Below are positions 1-5,091 of a DNA stretch of 5,900 nt, piece after piece (the stretch's first letter is position 1; each line of letters starts with the position of its first letter). The stretch is from contig DDHP01000008.1 of assembly GCA_002338145.1 (NCBI GenBank), positions 1 through 5,900 of the forward strand. The letters run 5' to 3'. The notes under the pieces are model-generated. The model did not search any database and was not told where the DNA came from. It saw nothing but the letters and a program-made list of their open reading frames with translations. A program made the translations under genes and the position numbers. This DNA is from Deferribacteraceae bacterium UBA1873. GTDB lineage: Bacteria; Chrysiogenota; Deferribacteres; Deferribacterales; Flexistipitaceae.

Positions 1-204
1 TCGGGATCTATGAATATCAACAAGTTACGAGACCCTGGACAAAGTGATTGCCTACGGATAGCACCAGTCTTTTAGACGGGTAAATATGTTGTTAAACATC
101 CAATTTATCTTCGTTTTGCTCAGATGCTACAGGGTGACAACAAGGCTATTGTGCAAAGGTTTTAGTACACATATCAAATGCTGTAAAAGGAGTTTTTTGA
201 CGGA
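1..204. other. Upstream region with no recognised gene
   Basis: No intact gene is visible here. In frame 1 the sequence is open from the window edge to a TAG at 73-75, then open again to a TAG at 163-165. The two pieces could be the degraded 3' end of a gene lying to the left, but neither resembles a family I recognise. A short hairpin, GTCT-TTT-AGAC, lies around 68-78. The sequence AAGGAG at 187-192 is the probable ribosome binding site for the next gene. I see no convincing sigma-70 promoter. The best candidate, TTGTGC at 149-154 with TATCAA at 172-177, is weak. Confidence 0.4.
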
Positions 205-771
205 ATGTTCTGTGTGAAAAAGGAAGGTTTCGGTGAGTATGAAATAAAAAAATCCAGGTTTTTTTCCTGGCTCGTTACCTATGAAAATTTTCAAATAAAG
301 TTAGAGCAACTTAGAAATGAACATCCCAAGGCGAGGCATATTGTCTGGGCTTACAGACATATGCAAAAAGATCAACAGATAGATGAAAACTGTACGGATG
401 ACGGTGAGCCGAAAAATACTTCCGGCAAACCCACTTTGAATATTTTGTACCATAATGATATTGTCAATGCAGCCATTTTAACTGTCAGATATTTCGGCGG
501 CATACTTCTGGGAACAGGGGGGCTTGTAAAATCCTACACCGAGAGTGCAAACCGTGCGCTTAACGATGCAATATTGGTTGATACTGCAATGCTCTATGAA
601 AAGCCTGTAAAAATAGGATACGATAAAATCAACCATTTGGAATATTTAACCGGCTTATATTCCCTGAAAATTGTGAACAGGGAATTTTTAGCCACGTATG
701 TTATTTTTACACTACAGGGGCAAAAAGAGGTAATAGAGCGTCTTGAAGCAGAAGTGGGTGTAAAAGAGTGA
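205..771 (+). CDS. yigZ: YigZ/IMPACT (UPF0029) family protein
   Basis: This 188-residue protein has the IMPACT fold of the YigZ/UPF0029 family. Diagnostic motifs are visible in order: HPKARHIVWAY at residues 40-50, DDGEPKNTSGKP at 66-77, and VRYFGGILLGTGGLVKSY at 94-111. From about residue 132 to the end is a small alpha/beta region of the DUF1949 type. The length is slightly below the roughly 200 residues usual for the family. Eukaryotic IMPACT modulates the Gcn2 kinase. Bacterial YigZ proteins are presumed cytosolic, and their exact reaction is not established. ATG at 205 is the first start after an in-frame TAA at 184-186. AAGGAG at 187-192 stands 12 nt upstream, a slightly long spacing. 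The gene converges on the minus-strand gene ending at 791 and shows no operon partner. Confidence 0.93.
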   Translation: MFCVKKEGFGEYEIKKSRFFSWLVTYENFQIKLEQLRNEHPKARHIVWAYRHMQKDQQIDENCTDDGEPKNTSGKPTLNILYHNDIVNAAILTVRYFGGILLGTGGLVKSYTESANRALNDAILVDTAMLYEKPVKIGYDKINHLEYLTGLYSLKIVNREFLATYVIFTLQGQKEVIERLEAEVGVKE

Positions 772-780
772 TTTGTTGAA

Positions 781-796
781 CGCTGAACTATCAGCG
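781..796. terminator. Small hairpin between convergent genes
   Basis: CGCTGA and TCAGCG form a perfect 6-bp stem around the loop ACTA. The hairpin lies 10 nt after the yigZ stop and overlaps the TGA stop of the minus-strand gene at 791-793. It could slow or end transcription from both sides. Neither strand has a T-run after the stem, so it is not a classical intrinsic terminator and the role is inferred from position only. Confidence 0.3.
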
Positions 797-1696
797 GTGA
801 CCACCGCCACCACCACCGTTTCCTCCGCCACCGCCGGAACCGCCGTTACCACCGTTACCACCGGAACCATGTCCTCCCATTCCTCCGGAGCCCTGTTGTC
901 CGGCGCTCGACATGCCGCCCCTGCCGCTATTCATCCCCCCAGCATGACCCACTGCCGAAGCACCTCTATGACCGGCACTTATACTTTTTGAAACATTTTC
1001 TGCAAATCTACCGGAATGACTTCTTGAAAAATTTTCTCTGAAGCTTTGTCTCATCTGTTTCATTTCCTGGAGCGTAAAATTGTGCTGCATCGCCTGATTT
1101 AAAACGCCATTGATTTGTGATGAATGCACTCCCAGTCTGCTCATGGTCTTAGCAGTTTCTGTTACCTCTTGAGCCATTTGAGATATATTGCGGTTTTGCT
1201 GCATATTTTGATTAAGCAGACTGCCGATTGACTGGATATCTTCTCTTTTCATGCCAGCTGCCATGGCTTCTTTTACATTTTCTTCTATCTGCTGCCTCAC
1301 AGACTTTTTCGAGGCATACTGAGCTGCAAATTTTGATGCGAATTCCTGCCTTTGAACCATTTGGTCTAAAGCACGGTTAATCATTTGCCCTCTTACATTT
1401 TTTGCTATCCCCTCATTTACTTTGTTTGTTAAATCTCTGACAGGGTATCCACGCTGTTGGTATTGCTCCACCTTGTTAAGGAAATCGCTGATGGTACTTT
1501 TGCTGTAACCGTGCTGGTACATATTCTGTAAGGTTTCAGCAACATCTTTTGATTTGCTGGCGGTTTGGCTTACCTGATTCCGTAATTCTGGAGGAGTGCT
1601 GCTTATCAACTCATCCATATTCACTTCTGCGGCTGAAACAAATGTATTCACAATTATGTTTAATAAAAAGATGACTGTTATTGTTATTTTATTCAT
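791..1696 (-). CDS. Secreted Gln-rich repeat protein with Gly-rich tail
   Basis: I do not recognise a named family. The 301-residue product starts with a signal peptide (hydrophobic stretch 6-20, likely cut after SAA at 21-23), so it is exported. Residues 30-230 are polar, rich in Gln, Asn and Met, and probably helical. They contain at least three related units, at about 62-97, 147-182 and 188-219, each with a Gly near its start, an Ile-x3-Leu-Asn core and a Gln-rich stretch after it. Residues 240-301 are rich in Gly, Ser and His. The last 32 residues contain 22 glycines and end in His-Arg. The ATG at 1696 is preferred over an in-frame TTG at 1708, because GGAG (complement of 1703-1706) sits 6 nt before the ATG and overlaps that TTG. 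An ECF-type promoter (1727-1751) lies just upstream, separating the gene from the sigma operon ahead of it. It is likely a surface or periplasmic structural protein, though that is inferred only from composition. Confidence 0.85.
   Translation of the reverse strand: MNKITITVIFLLNIIVNTFVSAAEVNMDELISSTPPELRNQVSQTASKSKDVAETLQNMYQHGYSKSTISDFLNKVEQYQQRGYPVRDLTNKVNEGIAKNVRGQMINRALDQMVQRQEFASKFAAQYASKKSVRQQIEENVKEAMAAGMKREDIQSIGSLLNQNMQQNRNISQMAQEVTETAKTMSRLGVHSSQINGVLNQAMQHNFTLQEMKQMRQSFRENFSRSHSGRFAENVSKSISAGHRGASAVGHAGGMNSGRGGMSSAGQQGSGGMGGHGSGGNGGNGGSGGGGGNGGGGGGHR
794..889 (-). repeat. Low-complexity Gly-codon tract
   Basis: This stretch encodes the glycine-rich C-terminus of the minus-strand exported protein. 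On the plus strand it is an irregular run of CCACC, CCGCC and CCGTTACC units, much richer in G+C than its surroundings. The units are imperfect and mix Gly with Asn, Ser, His and Met codons. Such tracts often change length between strains by slippage or recombination, and I expect that here. Confidence 0.7.
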
Positions 1697-1726
1697 TTTT
1701 TTCTCCAATTGCCTTTTAAAGATAAA

Positions 1727-1751
1727 ACGGATTAATTGTGCTTTGGTTACA
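1727..1751 (-). promoter_or_regulatory. ECF-type promoter of the Gly-rich protein gene
   Basis: On the minus strand TGTAAC (complement of 1746-1751) is followed by exactly 16 nt and then CGTTTT, with CGT at 1729-1727. This matches the two promoters around 3192-3256 in both boxes and in spacing. The C of CGT lies 33 nt before the ATG at 1696, against 34 nt for the divergent lipoprotein gene. The -35 box directly abuts the stop codon of the lipoprotein gene at 1752, so the promoter fills the intergenic gap. Confidence 0.72.
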
Positions 1752-2081
1752 TTAAAATTCTATAATACATAATTCTCCGCCGAAATCGTCTTTGATTTTC
1801 ATCTGGCATTCAGGAAGATATACCTGGCCGTCCGCTTTGTAAAAAAACTTTATTTCTTCTACATCTCCCGGCTTGTTTAAGGTATATATCCAGTATTCCC
1901 CACTCTGCTTAAATTTCTTTCCCCTGAAGTCGTTTATGTCCGAATAGAATAGGACTTTATCTGCGTCTTTCCCATTGTAATAAAACGAAAGGGAGTCTTC
2001 CGACTGTTTGACATAATGCTTTGAACATGCCGTGATTGCTAAAAAAAGTATAAAAATTGCATTAAATTTTAATTTTATCAT
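1752..2081 (-). CDS. Small lipoprotein, degenerate CBM48-like domain
   Basis: This 109-residue protein has a lipoprotein signal peptide with lipobox ITAC (16-19), predicting lipid attachment at Cys19 and a periplasmic or outer-membrane location. The mature part (about 30-109) can be aligned by eye with the C-terminal CBM48-like domain of the gene just upstream. The start of the domain shares a hydrophobic strand and an Ala-x2-Val. A Tyr-Trp (63-64) matches Tyr-Trp (141-142), a Pro-Gly (71-72) matches Pro-Gly (150-151), and Asp-Phe-Gly (99-101) matches Gly-Phe-Gly near both ends. The first aromatic anchor is Phe52 where the paralogue has Trp128. Two extra cysteines (92 and 105) could form a disulfide. 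The start overlaps the upstream stop as ATGA (2078-2081), with AAGG 7 nt ahead, so translation is probably coupled. It is the third gene of the sigma operon. The function is unknown, and ligand sensing or modulation of the anti-sigma factor is a guess. Confidence 0.85.
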   Translation of the reverse strand: MIKLKFNAIFILFLAITACSKHYVKQSEDSLSFYYNGKDADKVLFYSDINDFRGKKFKQSGEYWIYTLNKPGDVEEIKFFYKADGQVYLPECQMKIKDDFGGELCIIEF

Positions 2082-2647
2082 GCATTAACCTTTAAAATAC
2101 TGTTTTTGTTGCCGAATCCGTCTTCTACCTTATATATTGAAGTGGGATCTGCGACAACTTTTTTTTCGTTAATCAGGTAAAAATATTTGTACTCACCGGG
2201 TTTGAGTTTTATTTCAGCTTCCCAGTAACCGCTCCGGCTGACCTTTTTTAATTTTAACGGTTTCCAGTTAGTAAATTCGCCGGATATCTCCACTTTTTCA
2301 GCTTCCGGCTTGTATATTACAAATCTGTAATTCACAAGTTTCTCTGCCTTCTGGGTATCCGGTTGGTTACTGAACATACTGAAGGCAAAAATAATTATTA
2401 TAGAAGCGGCAAGCAGCTGAGTGAAACGAGTGAGATTTTTATAAGAGGAGATTTTCTTTGCTTTCGGAATATTCAACTGTGGTGTTTGAACTTCCGAAAT
2501 CCTGTTTTTCATTACCATCTCAAAATCAATTGAGGAGATAGTTTCTTCGTAAAATTCTTCCTCATTGTGCACACTTTCCACAAACAGTTTTTTCTCTCTT
2601 AAATCAAGCTCATTGTCTATAAATTGGGAAATTAAAAACTCCTTCAT
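2078..2647 (-). CDS. Membrane anti-sigma factor with periplasmic CBM48-like domain
   Basis: The 189-residue protein has three parts. Residues 1-50 resemble the anti-sigma N-terminal helices (ISQFIDNELDLREKK at 6-20), but the zinc motif His-x3-Cys-x2-Cys reads His27, Glu31, Glu34, so it is zinc-free. A single membrane segment spans about 76-93. Residues 105-187 form a CBM48/AMPK-beta glycogen-binding-type domain: FTNWKP at 125-130, GYW at 140-142, PGEYKYFY at 150-157, ADP at 166-168 and GNKNSIL at 179-185. The topology predicts a cytoplasmic sigma-binding end and a periplasmic beta-sandwich. AGGAGG, inside the last codons of the sigma gene, sits 7 nt before the ATG, and only 2 nt separate the sigma stop from this start. 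The gene therefore belongs to the sigma operon and very likely encodes the cognate anti-sigma factor. The anti-sigma role is inferred from context and weak N-terminal similarity. The CBM48-like fold is clearer. Confidence 0.85.
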   Translation of the reverse strand: MKEFLISQFIDNELDLREKKLFVESVHNEEEFYEETISSIDFEMVMKNRISEVQTPQLNIPKAKKISSYKNLTRFTQLLAASIIIIFAFSMFSNQPDTQKAEKLVNYRFVIYKPEAEKVEISGEFTNWKPLKLKKVSRSGYWEAEIKLKPGEYKYFYLINEKKVVADPTSIYKVEDGFGNKNSILKVNA

Positions 2648-2649
2648 AA

Positions 2650-3111
2650 CTAAACCTCCTGGAAGTGTTTTTTCAGAGTTTTCCTGGCTCTGTGTATTAT
2701 AACCTTTATATTAGCTTCGGAATGCCCGGTTATTTCGGCGATTTCCCTGTATTTCATATCGTTAATTATTTTAAGGGTGAAAATATGCCTCGTTTCATCG
2801 TCCAGCTTTGCAAGCATCTTTTCAAGGACATCTTCCTCTTTGGCCGATGATACGTTATTGTGTTCATCCTTAAAGGAGGACAAAAAGTCCTGCTCCACAT
2901 ATATCTCTTTTTTTTTGCGTTTTGTATCCAGAAAAGCGTTTCTGCCTATTTTGTATAACAGTCCTTTGTTTGGGTTATCCTGGTATTTTTGATATATTCT
3001 GAAGTAACTTTCCTGGAATATGTCACTGGCTGTTTCATAGTCACTGCAGAGATAATACAGATATTTGAAAAAACCGTCTTTGGTTTCCGAGTAAAATTTA
3101 TCAAAAGTCAT
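2650..3111 (-). CDS. ECF-family RNA polymerase sigma factor
   Basis: This 153-residue protein has the two-domain layout of an extracytoplasmic-function sigma factor, somewhat short for the class. Region 2 covers about 5-66, with the core-binding segment DYETASDIFQESYFRIYQ at 24-41 and the -10-reading part KIGRNAFLDTKRK at 54-66. A charged linker runs to about 95. Region 4 covers about 97-150, with the helix-turn-helix YREIAEITGHSEANIKVIIH at 121-140, which reads the -35 box. There is no extra C-terminal domain. ATG at 3111 has only a weak ribosome site (GAG-rich, about 10 nt upstream). The anti-sigma gene follows 2 nt downstream. An ECF-type promoter at 3192-3216 on the same strand suggests autoregulation. 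A weaker sigma-70-like promoter at 3132-3159 could give basal expression. The sigma identity is firm, but the subgroup is not determinable by eye. Confidence 0.95.
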   Translation of the reverse strand: MTFDKFYSETKDGFFKYLYYLCSDYETASDIFQESYFRIYQKYQDNPNKGLLYKIGRNAFLDTKRKKKEIYVEQDFLSSFKDEHNNVSSAKEEDVLEKMLAKLDDETRHIFTLKIINDMKYREIAEITGHSEANIKVIIHRARKTLKKHFQEV

Positions 3112-3131
3112 ATATTCTCGCTCATTGTTTT

Positions 3132-3159
3132 AATATAGCCGTATATTTTAATTTACCAA
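3132..3159 (-). promoter_or_regulatory. Possible sigma-70 promoter of the sigma operon
   Basis: On the minus strand TTGGTA (complement of 3154-3159), 16 nt and TATATT (complement of 3132-3137) match the housekeeping consensus at 4/6 and 5/6. The -10 box lies 20 nt before the sigma start codon. The region is very AT-rich, so chance matches are easy. If real, it would give basal expression beside the autoregulated ECF promoter. The -10 box is one arm of an inverted repeat at 3132-3147 (AATATA-GCCG-TATATT). Confidence 0.4.
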
Positions 3160-3191
3160 CACAATTTTGTATATTTGTATTCAGGTATAAG

Positions 3192-3216
3192 ACGTGTGAG
3201 CAACAAAAAAGTTACA
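3192..3216 (-). promoter_or_regulatory. ECF-type promoter of the sigma operon
   Basis: On the minus strand TGTAAC (complement of 3211-3216) is followed by 16 nt and CGTCT, with CGT at 3194-3192. Box sequence and spacing match the divergent promoter at 3232-3256 and the one at 1727-1751. Transcription should begin near 3180-3185, giving a leader of about 70 nt before the sigma start codon at 3111. The arrangement predicts positive autoregulation of sigma, anti-sigma and lipoprotein as one transcript. Confidence 0.75.
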
Positions 3217-3231
3217 TTCTGATAAAAAATT

Positions 3232-3256
3232 TGTAACGTTTCTGTTTTTCTTTCGT
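3232..3256 (+). promoter_or_regulatory. ECF-type promoter of the divergent lipoprotein gene
   Basis: TGTAAC (3232-3237), 16 nt and CGTTC (CGT at 3254-3256) form an ECF-like promoter. Transcription should begin around 3262-3266, leaving a short leader that contains AAGGAGG (3276-3282) before ATG 3288. This promoter and the sigma-operon promoter stand back to back, with 15 bp between the two TGTAAC boxes. Confidence 0.75.
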
Positions 3257-3287
3257 TCAGTACACAAGAAAAAACAAGGAGGCAGTA

Positions 3288-4043
3288 ATGAAATATTTTA
3301 AACAACTTATTTTAGGGATTGCAACAATTCTGTTATTGTTTACGCTTTCTGCATGTGGCAGCAGTTCTTCAGACAGCACGGGGACAACTGCGGATTCATC
3401 TTTATCCGGTGTGGTAGTGGACGGATATCTGGATGGCGCTAAAGTATTCCTCGACTGTAATAACAATCTTGAACAAGATTACAATGAAGTTACTGTGGAT
3501 TGGACAGATGAAAACGGCAATTATTCTTTAAGTTTACCTGACAATGCATCCCGATGTGCAGTTGTGGCACTGGGGATTGCTAATCAAACTTATGAGCATT
3601 TTGACAACGGTACTTCAGAGATGCTTAGAAATAATCTGACAATGGTATCTATGGACAACGATTCATACAGGGTAATCTCACCTTTTACATCGCTTCACTG
3701 GTACTATATGAATAATGACAATATGACCTTTGAAGAGGCGAGAAACCGGGTAATGCAGGAGCTTGGCCTTCCTTCCGGCAATGCAGTCTTTGAGGATTTT
3801 GTGGCCAGAGCAAGAAATAATTCATCATACAGGAATATGGTGCAGACGTCTCTTAGAATGGGTGAATATATGGGATATTATTGCAGTCAGGACAATTCCA
3901 CGGACAATATGACTGTAAAAATGAGAAATGCTTTCAGATATATGCATCAGAATATAGGGATGGACAATTTCACAGATAGTGATATCCGGCCAGGCGGAAT
4001 GGATGAGCGTTTTCCCGTGAGAATGGGAAATATGCAACAATAA
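3288..4043 (+). CDS. Lipoprotein with surface-type beta module
   Basis: This 251-residue lipoprotein has a hydrophobic signal segment (7-20) and lipobox LSAC (20-23), followed by a Ser/Thr-rich linker to about 39. Residues 40-84 form a module common in bacterial surface lipoproteins: GVVVDGYLDGAKVFLD, then the possible calcium-binding series D56-x-N58-x-N60 with E67, then DENGNYSLSLP. After it comes a helical region typical of the same proteins, with VISPFTSL (129-136), an Ala-rich helix and the turn QELGLPSG (157-164). Residues 170-251 are rich in Met, Asn and Arg and match nothing I know. AAGGAGG ends 5 nt before ATG 3288. The gene stands alone between an ECF-type promoter and an intrinsic terminator, divergent from the sigma operon. 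It is therefore probably a target of that sigma factor. The precise role is unknown. Confidence 0.88.
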   Translation: MKYFKQLILGIATILLLFTLSACGSSSSDSTGTTADSSLSGVVVDGYLDGAKVFLDCNNNLEQDYNEVTVDWTDENGNYSLSLPDNASRCAVVALGIANQTYEHFDNGTSEMLRNNLTMVSMDNDSYRVISPFTSLHWYYMNNDNMTFEEARNRVMQELGLPSGNAVFEDFVARARNNSSYRNMVQTSLRMGEYMGYYCSQDNSTDNMTVKMRNAFRYMHQNIGMDNFTDSDIRPGGMDERFPVRMGNMQQ

Positions 4044-4046
4044 CTT

Positions 4047-4073
4047 AAGGCGGAGGTTTTCCTCCGCTTTTTT
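4047..4073 (+). terminator. Strong intrinsic terminator
   Basis: GCGGAGG (4050-4056), loop TTTT and CCTCCGC (4061-4067) form a 7-bp GC-rich stem, extended by a G-T and two A-T pairs, and followed by a run of six T (4068-4073). It begins 3 nt after the lipoprotein stop codon. The T-run touches the TAA stop of the convergent transporter gene at 4072-4074. On the minus strand the stem is not followed by a T-run, so it works mainly on plus-strand transcripts. Confidence 0.93.
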
Positions 4074-4950
4074 ATTTGAGAATATCCGGCTTGGATTTTC
4101 TGCGTTTTAGTTCGGTATAAGAGTGAACAAAAAGTGTAAGAAGTATTATTGCGCCACCGATGAAAGTAGCTTCCGGCGGTTTCTCACCAATTGCAAGCCA
4201 AACCCAGACAGGCCCAAGCACAGATTCTATCAGTTGAAACATGCTGGCTTCCGGTGAAGTAATATATCTTGTGGCGCTTGCCATAAAAATCATTGCCATG
4301 GGCATTTGAAAAAGTCCCATAATTCCAAGCACAACATAAGAATTAACACCCATATCAAAAGGTGCGGCCAGCGGTAGAAAAGCAAATCCCAGCATGAAGC
4401 CGCTGATACAGACAATCGGAGTTCTTTTCAATTCCGGATTTTTCCTCAGAAATGTGAGATTAAGACCCATGGAAGCGGCTGTGATGACAGCTATGATATC
4501 CCCCTTTAAATTTAAACTTCCCAGAGAATCCTGAAAAATTATTATAACGCCTATAAGTGAGATTATCATGGCAATCCACGTTTTACTTTTAACCGGTTCT
4601 CCCAGAAAGATTCTTGTGAAAAGCGCAGCGAAAAGCGGAGCCATACTGAGAATAACAACAGTATTGGCGACAGTTGTATTTTCAACAGACAGAACAAATC
4701 CGGCACCGCTGACAACAAAAATTGCTGAAGACAGAAGAGTTTTGAACCAGTTGCTTCTGAAATCCAGAAGTCTGTTAAAACCATCTCTGAAAATGAGAAA
4801 AGCAGTGAGTGAAATCCCCATAAAGATAGCCCGCCAGAATATAATATTCCAAACATTTGTGTAGGCTATTCTGACAAGAAGGGCATCAAAGCTTATTATA
4901 AAAACACCGGTGGCCGCCAGTATTATTCCCTTGGCCTTGAGATTGTCCAT
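4072..4950 (-). CDS. EamA/DMT-superfamily transporter
   Basis: This 292-residue integral membrane protein has about ten hydrophobic helices (near 8-26, 35-54, 70-88, 94-114, 123-140, 150-168, 178-196, 205-226, 236-255 and 261-277). They are arranged as two repeats of five, the standard layout and length of drug/metabolite transporters with two EamA domains. Family features include the helix end LSMAPLFAALFTRIFLGEP (101-119) in repeat 1 and the matching EASMFQLIESVLGPVWVWL (234-252) followed by GEKP in repeat 2. The C-terminus is a short basic tail, LKRRKSK, likely cytoplasmic. It probably exports or imports a small metabolite across the inner membrane. The substrate cannot be told from sequence. 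ATG at 4950 has GAGG about 12 nt upstream. The gene is monocistronic by position and converges on the lipoprotein gene. Confidence 0.92.
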   Translation of the reverse strand: MDNLKAKGIILAATGVFIISFDALLVRIAYTNVWNIIFWRAIFMGISLTAFLIFRDGFNRLLDFRSNWFKTLLSSAIFVVSGAGFVLSVENTTVANTVVILSMAPLFAALFTRIFLGEPVKSKTWIAMIISLIGVIIIFQDSLGSLNLKGDIIAVITAASMGLNLTFLRKNPELKRTPIVCISGFMLGFAFLPLAAPFDMGVNSYVVLGIMGLFQMPMAMIFMASATRYITSPEASMFQLIESVLGPVWVWLAIGEKPPEATFIGGAIILLTLFVHSYTELKRRKSKPDILK

Positions 4951-5000
4951 TTAACTTTTTATCCTCAAAAATATAAATACAAAACCGCTTTTATCCCGAA

Positions 5001-5012
5001 ATTTCCGGAAAT
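5001..5012. repeat. 12-bp perfect palindrome in intergenic region
   Basis: ATTTCCGGAAAT is a perfect palindrome. It lies 50 nt upstream of the minus-strand transporter start and about 45 nt upstream of the -35 box of the ATPase promoter. Such a site could bind a dimeric regulator of either gene. No loop is possible, so it is not a hairpin terminator. Nothing else supports a regulator here. Confidence 0.35.
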
Positions 5013-5058
5013 ACAACAGAAAAGAAAATTGAACAGATTATTAATAATTCATTTCATT

Positions 5059-5086
5059 TTGAAAATGGTTTTGTGAATGGTATAAT
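5059..5086 (+). promoter_or_regulatory. Sigma-70 promoter of the V-type ATPase operon
   Basis: TTGAAA (5059-5064), 16 nt and TATAAT (5081-5086) match the housekeeping consensus at 5/6 and 6/6, with an extended -10 element TGG just before TATAAT. It is the clearest sigma-70 promoter in the window. Transcription should begin 6-8 nt after TATAAT, at about 5092-5094, which coincides with the start codon of the first ATPase gene. Confidence 0.75.
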
Positions 5087-5091
5087 TTAAT

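Noticed and set aside
773..991. Plus-strand open frame rich in Thr, Ala and Ser
   Set aside because: It is the antisense of the Gly-rich tail. Its composition only mirrors the CCACC-type repeats, and no ribosome site precedes it.
1504..1509. TGTAAC on the plus strand as a fourth ECF promoter
   Set aside because: It lies inside a coding region on the opposite strand, 16 nt downstream there is no CGT, and no plus-strand gene follows.
1697..1708. TTG start codon at 1708 for the Gly-rich protein
   Set aside because: The TTG overlaps the GGAG ribosome site that serves the ATG at 1696, and the ATG gives a normal signal peptide.
3211..3237. Inverted repeat GTTACA-N15-TGTAAC as a repressor operator
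   Set aside because: Each arm is better explained as the -35 box of one of two back-to-back ECF promoters. The same box recurs singly at 1746-1751 with the same downstream CGT spacing.
4568..4864. Plus-strand open frame opposite the transporter
   Set aside because: It lies fully within the EamA gene, whose membrane-helix pattern and family motifs are clear. It has no recognisable domain.
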